From: CALDSL01 sp039810245 | GTDB taxonomy: Bacteria; Chloroflexota; Anaerolineae; Anaerolineales; Anaerolineaceae | Direction: 5' to 3' | Assembly (NCBI GenBank): GCA_039810245.1 | Contig: JBDHWQ010000031.1 | Coordinates: forward strand, 1 to 23,796 | DNA: 23,796 nt | Part shown: positions 7,758-14,636 of the stretch, in pieces | Position numbering within the stretch: position 1 is the first letter of the stretch | Layout of the letters: every line of letters starts with the position of its first letter | Program-made: the position numbers and the translations under genes | The notes under the pieces: model-generated | What the model was told of the DNA's origin: nothing | The model's input: only the letters and a program-made list of their open reading frames with translations | The model's database searches: none

Positions 7758-9120
7758 TAACTTCTCCGGGTGACTGGCCGGACAGCGGCTTCAGCGCTGC
7801 GTCCTGTTCAGCGCGCCAGCGCTCCAGCCGTTCGCGGATCTGGGCTTCATAGCCCTGGTCGGACGGTTGGTAAAAATGCGTGCCCAGCAGTGATGTGGGC
7901 AGATACTGCTGCGGGGTAAAGTGGCTGGGAAAGCTGTGCGGGTACTGGTAGCCCTTGCCGTGCCCCAGGCCTTTGGCGTCGCGGCTTCCGTCCATCAAGT
8001 GTATCGGCACGGCTCCTGTGCCTTCCTGCTGGATGATCTCCATGGCTTTGAAGTACGCTCCCACCGAGTTCGATTTGGGCGCAGTGGCAAGGTACAGGAT
8101 GGCTTGCGAGATCGGGTACAGCCCTTCCGGAAGGCCAATGTAATCAAAGGCCTGCGCCGCGGATGTGGCAACCACCAGCGCGTTGGGGTCGGCCAGGCCA
8201 ATGTCTTCGCTGGCCAGGATGATCAGCCGGCGCAGGATAAAGCGCGGGTCTTCGCCCGCCGAGATCATTTTCGCCATCCAGTACAGCGCCGCATCGGGGT
8301 CTGAACCGCGCACCGACTTGATGAATGCTGAAATGGTATCGTAATGCGCGTCGCCATCTTTATCGTACAGGATCGCCCGGCGTTGGATCGACTCCTGCGC
8401 TACTTCCAGATCGATATGCACCGCGCCATCTTCACCAGGGGCGGTGCTCTCCACCGCCAGCTCCAGCGCGTTGAGCAAGTTGCGCGCGTCGCCCCCGGAA
8501 ACCGAGATCAGGTGCTGGCGCGCGTCGTCGTCTATGACAATATTACGACTGCCGTACCCGCGTTCCACGTCGCTCAGCGCGCGGTCGATGATCAGGCCCA
8601 GGTGGCGCTCGTTCAGCGGCTCGAGCTGGAAAATGCGCGAGCGCGAAACCAGCGCGCGGATCACTTCGAAATACGGGTTCTCGGTGGTCGCTCCGATCAG
8701 GGTCACCAGCCCGCTTTCCACGTGTGGCAGCAGGGCATCTTGCTGTGCCTTGTTCCAGCGGTGGACTTCATCCACAAACAGGATGGTGCGCTGGTGGTGC
8801 AGCCGCCGGCGCTCCTTTGACTCTTCGATCACGCGGCGCAGCTCGGCCACGCCGGCCAGCACCGCCGAAAGCTTTTCGAAATGCGCTTTGGTATGGTTGG
8901 CGATGAGCTGCGCCAGGGTCGTTTTGCCGGTTCCCGGTGGGCCAAAGAAGATAATGGAGCTGAACAGCCGGTCGGCTTCGATCGAGCGGCGCAGGGGTTT
9001 ACCCGGCCCGATGATGTGTTCCTGGCCCACCATCTCGTCTAGCGAGAGCGGGCGCATGCGCTGCGCCAGCGGCGCATCGCGGCGCATATCCTCCTGCATA
9101 GCGTGATCAAACAGGTCCAT
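7720..9120 (-). CDS. rarA: RarA/MgsA replication-associated AAA+ ATPase
   Basis: RarA is a clamp-loader-related AAA+ ATPase that acts at stalled replication forks and recombination intermediates. Walker A is G-P-P-G-T-G-K-T (residues 60-67), and Walker B is F-V-D-E-V-H-R-W near residue 115, with the RarA-specific H-R-W/F-N-K-A-Q-Q-D following it. The C-terminal tetramerisation region with M-D-G-S-R-D-A-K and Q-Y-P-H is present. The length is 466 residues. The start at 9120 was chosen because the protein then begins M-D-L-F, as the family does. A perfect TATAAT ends 6 nt before this ATG, so the mRNA is probably leaderless, and the frame's upstream Met at 9174 would lie before the promoter. The 3' end overlaps the phosphatase gene by 38 bp. 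Confidence 0.94.
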   Translation of the reverse strand: MDLFDHAMQEDMRRDAPLAQRMRPLSLDEMVGQEHIIGPGKPLRRSIEADRLFSSIIFFGPPGTGKTTLAQLIANHTKAHFEKLSAVLAGVAELRRVIEESKERRRLHHQRTILFVDEVHRWNKAQQDALLPHVESGLVTLIGATTENPYFEVIRALVSRSRIFQLEPLNERHLGLIIDRALSDVERGYGSRNIVIDDDARQHLISVSGGDARNLLNALELAVESTAPGEDGAVHIDLEVAQESIQRRAILYDKDGDAHYDTISAFIKSVRGSDPDAALYWMAKMISAGEDPRFILRRLIILASEDIGLADPNALVVATSAAQAFDYIGLPEGLYPISQAILYLATAPKSNSVGAYFKAMEIIQQEGTGAVPIHLMDGSRDAKGLGHGKGYQYPHSFPSHFTPQQYLPTSLLGTHFYQPSDQGYEAQIRERLERWRAEQDAALKPLSGQSPGEVNDDHPADPPRAK

Positions 9121-9126
9121 GCAGTG

Positions 9127-9132
9127 ATTATA
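9127..9132 (-). promoter_or_regulatory. -10 box of rarA with leaderless spacing
   Basis: TATAAT on the minus strand (9132-9127) is followed by CACTGC and then ATG at 9120. There is no Shine-Dalgarno sequence and no clear -35 box. The predicted +1 falls on the A of the ATG. Confidence 0.5.
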
Positions 9133-9190
9133 AGCGAGAATGCCCGCGACTTCATGCGCCGCCGGCATTCTCATCAGGCTTCGCCGCTCT

Positions 9191-10522
9191 TTAGCAGGGC
9201 GGTTCGGCGGCAGACATGCAGTCCAGATATTCCTTCAGGCTCTGGAGCCCGCACAGCTTTTCGTAGAAAAAGTTATTGACAATGTTGACCACCTCGGCGC
9301 GCGCGGCCTCAACCTGCGCTGAAACCTGGTCGCGCTCTTTCTGCGCCGCAATTTCATCGCGCAGCTTCATCAGCATGCGCACAATTTCCACTTCCTGAGC
9401 GCCTTCCAGGCTCTTAATCACCGCAAGGATCAAATCGTCCACCTGGCCCAGCAGGTTATCCACCGTGATGCTGGCGTTGGGCGTAAAACAGTCCTCAATC
9501 GTGCGGATCACCGACCAGACCTGGTACAGCATCGTCGCCGGTTCATCGAACAGCTCGCGCAGGAAGGCGGCTTCCTGGTAGCGCCCGGTGAGGCGGAAGA
9601 TGTTGTACATGCGCTTGGCTACTTTGCCGTAGTTCAAGTCTTTGGTCAGGTACTTTTTCACTTCGTGCTCGAGCTGGGCCACATAGTTTTCCAGAGCATC
9701 GGATGCGACGTTCTTGCTGAGCTTGCTGAATACCGGGATCGAGTCGGCTTCCAGGTACACTTCCTGAAAATAAGGGTCCAGGTAGCCGTCCAGGGGCGTC
9801 ACCGTGCCATCCGGGGCTTCCCAGGTCACATCCAGCATGTTGCTGGCGTTGACCAGCGTACGATGCGCCGTGTCGGCCACCACCCAGTCCAGCTTGCACC
9901 AGCCGGGATCCTGCGCAGCCTGTTCCCAGCTCACTTCAACCGGCGAGCCGTCCGGCAGCGCGGCCAGGATGCGCCCGGCCGCAATCTCATCCGGTTTCCA
10001 GGCAATGGGCGTACCGGCTTTAATCGCGCGCTCACCGCGCAGCAGGTCAGACGGGTAGTTGCCAAACTTGACTTCGATTAACTGGTAGTATTTTCCCGCC
10101 AGCGTATCTAGCGCCTTCTGGCGCATGATCTCCGCCAGGATACGTTTGGCTTCTTCCAGCGTCGGCGCCAGGATGTTCACCCGCTCAAAGTAATCTGCGT
10201 CGCCAGGGTAGGTCTGGATTTTGCTCTGCGCCGCCGACCCGGAAATGGCCAGTGCGGTTTCCACCACGCCGGGCTGGTCGGCAAAGCCCACCAGCGAGCC
10301 AATTTTGCGGAAGTGCTCCAGCTCGGCCGGGCTGAAATCCAGCAGGATGACGCGGTGGCCGAAAACCCCGCTCTTCTCATCCAGCACAATCGGGTTGCCT
10401 TCCTCGGCCGATTCGCGCACCGCGTCCAGCCAGTTCTGCGCGGATTCTTGATCCAGCTCAATCCCCAGGCGCTGCGCGGCCTGCATAATATGTTCCAGAC
10501 TGTTCTGTTGTTGTGTGGTCAT
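9191..10522 (-). CDS. uncharacterised 443-residue protein with a nucleotidyltransferase-like signature
   Basis: I do not recognise this as a named family. Near the middle of the N-terminal half it has I-S-G-S (Gly95-Ser96) followed after 11 residues by D-A-D (Asp108 and Asp110). This is the spacing of the catalytic motif hG[GS]...Dh[DE] of the polymerase-beta-type nucleotidyltransferase fold. A third acid could be Glu150 (L-I-E-V-K-F) or Asp212 (K-L-D-W-V-V), each in a beta-strand-like segment. Residues 270-435 look all-helical, with charged, coiled-coil-prone stretches around 380-410. There are no signal peptide or membrane segments. The ATG at 10522 has GAGAGG upstream. It starts 26 bp after the exonuclease stop, so the two are probably co-transcribed, and rarA follows 70 bp later. 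A nucleotidyl or nucleic-acid-modifying role is an inference only. Confidence 0.7.
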   Translation of the reverse strand: MTTQQQNSLEHIMQAAQRLGIELDQESAQNWLDAVRESAEEGNPIVLDEKSGVFGHRVILLDFSPAELEHFRKIGSLVGFADQPGVVETALAISGSAAQSKIQTYPGDADYFERVNILAPTLEEAKRILAEIMRQKALDTLAGKYYQLIEVKFGNYPSDLLRGERAIKAGTPIAWKPDEIAAGRILAALPDGSPVEVSWEQAAQDPGWCKLDWVVADTAHRTLVNASNMLDVTWEAPDGTVTPLDGYLDPYFQEVYLEADSIPVFSKLSKNVASDALENYVAQLEHEVKKYLTKDLNYGKVAKRMYNIFRLTGRYQEAAFLRELFDEPATMLYQVWSVIRTIEDCFTPNASITVDNLLGQVDDLILAVIKSLEGAQEVEIVRMLMKLRDEIAAQKERDQVSAQVEAARAEVVNIVNNFFYEKLCGLQSLKEYLDCMSAAEPPC

Positions 10523-10548
10523 GGCAATACCTCTCGTGTTGGGTATGG

Positions 10549-11139
10549 TTAAGGCTGCTGTTGGGCGCGCTTTTCCAGCAGCCGCAGGAAAACTTCGGAC
10601 TGATCGCGCGCGTCCGCCAGGGCATTGTGAGTCAGCGCGCGGCTGTCGAGATGCTGCGCACTAATCGCCCGGAAGGACGTCTGCGCCAGCGGGGCGGCGC
10701 TCATGCCCATATAGAAGGCTTTAATATCCAGCGCGAAATGCCCGAATGGATTGCGGCCCAGGTGGCGGTGAAAGGCATCGTTGAGAAACGTCCAATCAAA
10801 GGGAGCATTAAATGCCACAAACACCGGCCGCTCACCCGGCACATGCTCCCGCAGCCAGGCATCGAAGCGTCGCAGCGCTTCGCCTGCCGGCAGGCCTTCG
10901 CGCGCCAGCATGTCCAGCGAAAGCCCGCTGATTGCCAGGGCCTGCGGGTCGGCGTCCGGGTGTTCCGGTTGCAGCTCGACGTAAAAGCCTTCTTCCGGGC
11001 GCGCCACCAGGCAGGCGCCGATGGAAAGCATGGCGTAGCGGCTGGGCACCGGGCCGGCGGTCTCAATATCTACGGAGACCATCGCTGGCAGGTCAGGGAA
11101 ACGTGCAAGTACTTGCGCGCGCAGCGCGGCATCATCCAT
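10549..11139 (-). CDS. DEDDh 3'-5' exonuclease / RNase H-fold exonuclease
   Basis: This 196-residue protein belongs to the DEDDh exonuclease group (DnaQ/oligoribonuclease/RNase T-like). The acidic residues appear in order: D-I-E in V-S-V-D-I-E-T (Exo I), the Asp of F-N-A-P-F-D-W (Exo II) and the H-N-A-L-A-D-A of Exo III, with the catalytic His five residues before the last Asp. It is a stand-alone nuclease domain without polymerase parts. The start at 11139 was chosen because the predicted promoter (TATAAT at 11188-11183) would put +1 near 11176, downstream of the longer frame's Met at 11217. AAGGA lies 13 nt upstream of the ATG. It is followed after 26 bp by the nucleotidyltransferase-like gene. 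Whether it acts on DNA or RNA is unclear. Confidence 0.85.
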   Translation of the reverse strand: MDDAALRAQVLARFPDLPAMVSVDIETAGPVPSRYAMLSIGACLVARPEEGFYVELQPEHPDADPQALAISGLSLDMLAREGLPAGEALRRFDAWLREHVPGERPVFVAFNAPFDWTFLNDAFHRHLGRNPFGHFALDIKAFYMGMSAAPLAQTSFRAISAQHLDSRALTHNALADARDQSEVFLRLLEKRAQQQP

Positions 11140-11182
11140 AAGGGCTGGATATCCTTGGCTTCCGTTGAGTTGATCGCGTCTT

Positions 11183-11212
11183 ATTATAGGGTGCGGCACA
11201 GGCGAATTGCAA
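11183..11212 (-). promoter_or_regulatory. sigma70-type promoter of the exonuclease gene
   Basis: On the minus strand TTGCAA (11212-11207), an 18-bp spacer and a perfect TATAAT (11188-11183) form a promoter. +1 is predicted near 11176, leaving a leader of about 37 nt before the ATG at 11139. Confidence 0.6.
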
Positions 11213-11232
11213 AACAATCGCGCTGCTGCAGG

Positions 11233-11901
11233 CTATACATCCGCGCCGGTAAGCAGGTCAACGTGCTGGGGCACGCTGAACAGGCTTTCGGCCGGCGCGG
11301 GAGCTGCCAGCCGGCCGGTTTCCAGAATGGTCACCTGCGCGCCGATCTCCTGGCACAGCGGCTCCAGCCAGCCGTGTACCGCGTGCGGGTTGAACTCGTC
11401 CAGAATACCGAGCGCCAGCATACGGCCCGGACCCAGGTCAATCACCAGGCGCACGCCGGCGCGCGCTCCGCCAGGGATGATTTGCGCCGGTTCCATGATG
11501 AAGATCTGTTTGAACCGGCGCTCGCCATCTAACCCCAGGCGCAGCGCCATCTCGCGCCCGTCGCGATAGATCGTCATGCGGCTCATGGAAATACCCATAT
11601 CGGAGAAGACTTCCGATACCTGGCGCACGCTGAGACCCATGGCGACCGTCAGCGCCGCCAGATGGTGCATGCGCTGTGACAGCAGGGAACGGTCAATGCC
11701 TTCGGGGTAAGCGCGGAAGGTTCGATTGCAGTTACAGCAGCGATAACGGTGGATGGTGATCTCTTGCGCCTGCGAGTCACGCACGGTTTTGGCCTGCTGG
11801 CCCCAACTTTGCACGATGACGCTGCCGCAATACGGGCAGCGCCGGGTTTGCCGGTTTGGTGTCGACTGCAGGTTGGGAAACCGCAGGAAAACGATCGCCA
11901 T
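11233..11901 (-). CDS. transposase-derived zinc-ribbon/HTH protein, truncated and probably catalytically dead
   Basis: This 222-residue protein looks like the front part of a DDE transposase. A zinc ribbon is formed by Cys22/Cys25 (C-P-Y-C) and Cys55/Cys58 (C-C-N-C), followed by a helix-turn-helix segment at residues 80-112 (L-S-V-R-Q-V-S-E-V-F-S ... S-R-M-T-I-Y-R). An RNase H-like start follows, with Asp155 in V-I-D-L-G and W-L-E-P-L near 178. Where related full-length transposases carry catalytic acids I read I-M-E-P (Glu137) and L-E-T-G (Glu194), and the chain ends some 150-200 residues early. The frame is intact and has GGGGG upstream of the ATG at 11901. No terminal inverted repeats are visible nearby. 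It may be a domesticated DNA-binding protein or a decaying relic. Confidence 0.7.
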   Translation of the reverse strand: MAIVFLRFPNLQSTPNRQTRRCPYCGSVIVQSWGQQAKTVRDSQAQEITIHRYRCCNCNRTFRAYPEGIDRSLLSQRMHHLAALTVAMGLSVRQVSEVFSDMGISMSRMTIYRDGREMALRLGLDGERRFKQIFIMEPAQIIPGGARAGVRLVIDLGPGRMLALGILDEFNPHAVHGWLEPLCQEIGAQVTILETGRLAAPAPAESLFSVPQHVDLLTGADV

Positions 11902-11940
11902 TCTATCCCCCGGCCCGGCAGGCTTGATTGAGAATGAGAA

Positions 11941-11977
11941 GGCCGGGCATCTCTATTTTAAGGTTAGATGCCCGGCC
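11941..11977 (-). terminator. hairpin terminator after the HAD gene
   Basis: A perfect 12-bp stem pairs GGCCGGGCATCT (11941-11952) with AGATGCCCGGCC (11966-11977) across a 13-nt AT-rich loop. On the minus strand it is followed by TTCTCATTCTC, only moderately T-rich. It sits between the HAD gene's stop and the next gene's start. Confidence 0.6.
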
Positions 11978-11998
11978 CAGGGTTAACAGTTCCGTAAA

Positions 11999-12763
11999 CT
12001 ATCGTGGTCGTTTGTCCCAGTTTGCCAGCAGCCCCGGCAGCTCGCTCAGCGTGTCGATGCTGGCGTCAGGCTGGATCGTGTCCAGGTGGTCGCGGTTGCC
12101 GGGAGCATTGGCGCGGCGGGTGATCCACACGCTGGCCAGCCCGCTGTTGCGCGCGCCGAGGACGTCCGCGCCGAGCGTATCGCCCACCATCACCGCGCGC
12201 TCCGGCGAGACTGCGTACTGGCTCAACGCGATCTGGAAGATGCGCGGGTGGGGTTTGCGGAATACCAGCGCCGCCGAGATGTAGATATGCTCGAAAAAAT
12301 GGCGCAGGTCGTGATTATCGATCAGAACGTGCACATCTTCCGCGTCATTGGCATTCGAAATCAGCCCCAGCCGGTAACCCTGGTCAAGCAGGGTTTGCAG
12401 GGTAGTGGTAGCGTCGGCTTCAAGCTGCCAGTGCGCCTGCGAGACGGCATACATGCGGTCCAGCGCGGGGCGCAGATGTGTTTTGGGTGCATCCGCAAAA
12501 CCGCGCTCGGCCAGCATGCTGCGCAGGATGTACTCAATGGTCTGCTCGAGAAACTCGGTCTCGCGCTCCTGGTAATATGCGGTCAGCCGCGCGCCAAAGT
12601 CCAGCGCGAAACGCTCGACGTCCAGCGCATAGCCTTTATCTACCAAATCCTGAGCCAGGGTGCGGTGCTGCGTCGCCACTACCTCGGGCCACGCCGCATC
12701 GAAGTAAATCAGCGTACCGCCCAGGTCGAACAGCACCAGATCAAATGCGCGTTCGCCCGCCAT
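11999..12763 (-). CDS. HAD superfamily hydrolase
   Basis: This 254-residue haloacid dehalogenase-like protein is probably a phosphatase acting on a small phosphorylated metabolite. Motif I is F-D-L-G-G-T with nucleophile Asp13; the second Asp of the classical D-x-D is Gly15. Motif II is L-I-S-N-A-N-D, motif III is the Lys of F-R-K-P-H-P, and motif IV is V-G-D-T-L-G-A-D. A helical cap domain lies between motifs I and II (roughly residues 20-100). The start at 12763 is an ATG overlapping the stop of the upstream dehydrogenase by one base (TGATG), so translation is probably coupled. The frame's earlier start is a TTG at 12766. Substrate unknown; clearing a side product of the dehydrogenase is possible. 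Confidence 0.86.
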   Translation of the reverse strand: MAGERAFDLVLFDLGGTLIYFDAAWPEVVATQHRTLAQDLVDKGYALDVERFALDFGARLTAYYQERETEFLEQTIEYILRSMLAERGFADAPKTHLRPALDRMYAVSQAHWQLEADATTTLQTLLDQGYRLGLISNANDAEDVHVLIDNHDLRHFFEHIYISAALVFRKPHPRIFQIALSQYAVSPERAVMVGDTLGADVLGARNSGLASVWITRRANAPGNRDHLDTIQPDASIDTLSELPGLLANWDKRPR

Positions 12764-13785
12764 CAATAGCCGTGCTCCGGGTCAAACCGGTTAAGCAGCG
12801 CCGTGCCGCCCAGATAGCGCTTGAGGTTTTCCGCAAACAGGCGCGCGGCGCGCTCATTATAATGCGCGCTGTTACCGGCGATATGCGGGGTAATGATGGT
12901 GCTGGGCAGCTTCCAGAACGGGCTGTTAGGCGGCAGCGGCTCTTCCACAAACACGTCCAGTGCTGCGCCGCCGATCTTGCGATCTTGCAGCACGCTGACC
13001 AGCGCATTCGGCTCGATAATGCCACCGCGACCCACGTCGATGATAAACGCATTGGGCTTCAGCACTGCCAGGTCGGCGGCAGTAATCAACCCGCGCGTGC
13101 TGTCATTGAGTGGCAGCGCCATAACGATAAAGTCACACTCTTTGAGCATCGAGCGCAGCGCCTGGATGGGGTACAGCCGGTCGAACAGGTTGCCTTCCGG
13201 GTCGCCCATGCCCTCAGGCATGTAGCCATTATCCTGTGGGTGCATTGCGTCGCGCTTGGTTGCCAGGATCTTCATGCCAAAGGGCTGCAGCAGGCGCGCC
13301 AGCTCGCGGTTGATGCTGCCGTAGCCCACCAACCCCACCGTGCTGCCGCGCAGCTCTACCGGACGGATGCGCTCCACGCGCTCGCGCGGCCATTCGGCGC
13401 GCTGCTGGTTATTCCAGAAGTGCGGCAGGTGATGACCCAGCGCCAGCATCATTGTGAGGGCAAATTCGGCCATTTGCCCGGCGGCCGCGCCGCTCAGCGT
13501 GGTAATGGCCAGGTCGGGTTTGCGCAGCAGTGGCGCATCCATGGCGTAATCAATCCCCGCCCAGTGGAACTGCAGCCAGCGCAGGTTTGGAACCTGCTCC
13601 GGCTGCGGCAGGATTATATCGGTATACAGAATTTCAGCCTTCTGCCACAGGTCGGGCGAGATATCTTCGACGCGTTTGGCCGGCTGGGTGGTGAAATGCA
13701 GCCGCGGTGAGATGGCGCTCAGGTCTTCCATCACGCTCTCAGAAAACGGCAGGGTGAGCAAAACTTCGACAGGCGCGGTGTTCAT
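12763..13785 (-). CDS. D-2-hydroxyacid dehydrogenase, NAD(P)-dependent
   Basis: This 340-residue enzyme interconverts a 2-oxoacid and a D-2-hydroxyacid. The nucleotide-binding motif is G-L-V-G-Y-G-S-I (Gly154, Gly156), and the catalytic residues are Arg253 in V-G-R-G-G, Glu282 in D-V-F-V-E-E-P-L-P and His301 in T-P-H-I-A-G. The N-terminal substrate domain is less conserved, and about 25 residues (181-205) are inserted after the first part of the Rossmann domain. I chose the ATG at 13785, with AGAGG about 15 nt upstream. Other in-frame starts (13809 ATG, 13824 GTG) fall in or against a terminator-like hairpin. It is coupled to the HAD gene downstream. Context next to CoA-transferase genes suggests an organic-acid pathway. 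Confidence 0.88.
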   Translation of the reverse strand: MNTAPVEVLLTLPFSESVMEDLSAISPRLHFTTQPAKRVEDISPDLWQKAEILYTDIILPQPEQVPNLRWLQFHWAGIDYAMDAPLLRKPDLAITTLSGAAAGQMAEFALTMMLALGHHLPHFWNNQQRAEWPRERVERIRPVELRGSTVGLVGYGSINRELARLLQPFGMKILATKRDAMHPQDNGYMPEGMGDPEGNLFDRLYPIQALRSMLKECDFIVMALPLNDSTRGLITAADLAVLKPNAFIIDVGRGGIIEPNALVSVLQDRKIGGAALDVFVEEPLPPNSPFWKLPSTIITPHIAGNSAHYNERAARLFAENLKRYLGGTALLNRFDPEHGY

Positions 13786-13812
13786 GCGATGATTTTGGTT
13801 CCTCTCCATTTC

Positions 13813-13842
13813 AAAAGGGACCACCCGGTCGAGGGCGGTCCC
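13813..13842 (-). terminator. terminator or attenuator between CoA-transferase beta and the dehydrogenase
   Basis: On the minus strand GGGACC-G-CCC pairs with GGG-T-GGTCCC around the 6-nt loop TCGACC and is followed by TTTT. It ends 27 nt before the dehydrogenase ATG at 13785. There is little room for a new promoter after it, so it may cut rather than abolish downstream expression. Confidence 0.6.
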
Positions 13843-13868
13843 TTCGTGGTCTTATGCTTAAGTATAAC

Positions 13869-14636
13869 TTATCCACCCTTCAGGTAGATGCCATTGGGGT
13901 CCAGCTCTTCGCGCAGGATGCGCAGCTCTTCGTCCGTGACGGCCGCGGTGGTGGTCAGGCTGGCGGAAACCTTTAGTTCCCAGCCGGTGTTGGCCACTGC
14001 CTGCTCAGGCTGCACGCCGGGATGCACGGCGGTGAGCACCAGCTCGCCGGTCTCATCCGGCTCCATCAGCCCCAGGTCGGTGACGATCACTTGCGGACCG
14101 CCGCCGCGCACGCCGGTGGCGTCTCGCTCGGCGCGACCGCTAAGGAAACCGGCCGAAGTGCGGAAATCGACTTTGGCGGGAAAGCGGCGCTTCTGGTGCG
14201 GAGTCATCACGTAGCAGCGGTTGGCCCATGCAGCGATTTCCTGCGAGCCGCCCGAGCCGGGCAGGCGTACTTTGGGGTGCTGGTAATCACCGATGACGGT
14301 GGCATTGATGTTGCCAAAGCGGTCGATTTGCGCGCCGCCCAGGAAGCCCACGTCCACGTTTCCGCGCTGCAGGTAGAGCGTGAAAATGTCGTACATGCTG
14401 CACACCGCTGTGGCTCCGCTCACCAGGGTCGGGTCGCCGATGGAGAGCGGCAGGCGATTGGGCCGCGCTCCGATCACGCCGGCCTCGTAAATCATCAGCA
14501 GGTTGGGCGCGTGGGTGCGCCGCGCCAGGTTACAGGCCAGGTTGGGCAGGCCCACACCCACAAATACCGTGTCGCCATCGCGCAGCAGCCGCGCGGCGTT
14601 GATCGTCATCAGTTCAGCGGAAGTGTAGTGGCTCAT
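13869..14636 (-). CDS. CoA-transferase family, beta subunit (IpdB/GctB-like)
   Basis: This 255-residue protein is the beta subunit of a two-subunit family I CoA-transferase-like enzyme. It has the family's N-terminal pattern G-V-G-L-P-N-L-A and I-Y-E-A-G-V-I-G (Glu51), which aligns with the region holding the catalytic glutamate of glutaconate CoA-transferase. A Gly-rich stretch P-G-S-G-G-S follows in the middle. Its ATG directly follows the alpha subunit's stop codon (TAA-ATG, no gap), so the two are co-translated. Similar pairs are annotated as glutaconate CoA-transferase or as IpdAB, the ring-opening CoA hydrolase of steroid catabolism. The sequence does not settle which reaction is used. 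Confidence 0.88.
   Translation of the reverse strand: MSHYTSAELMTINAARLLRDGDTVFVGVGLPNLACNLARRTHAPNLLMIYEAGVIGARPNRLPLSIGDPTLVSGATAVCSMYDIFTLYLQRGNVDVGFLGGAQIDRFGNINATVIGDYQHPKVRLPGSGGSQEIAAWANRCYVMTPHQKRRFPAKVDFRTSAGFLSGRAERDATGVRGGGPQVIVTDLGLMEPDETGELVLTAVHPGVQPEQAVANTGWELKVSASLTTTAAVTDEELRILREELDPNGIYLKGG

Noticed and set aside
11902..11998. Whether the hairpin at 11941-11977 is a terminal inverted repeat of the transposase-derived gene
   Set aside because: No matching copy is seen at the other end of the gene near 11233, and the hairpin is better explained as a terminator after the HAD gene.
12478..13710. A 410-codon open frame on the + strand opposite the dehydrogenase and HAD genes
   Set aside because: It spans two well-supported genes on the other strand and lacks a ribosome binding site or recognisable motifs.
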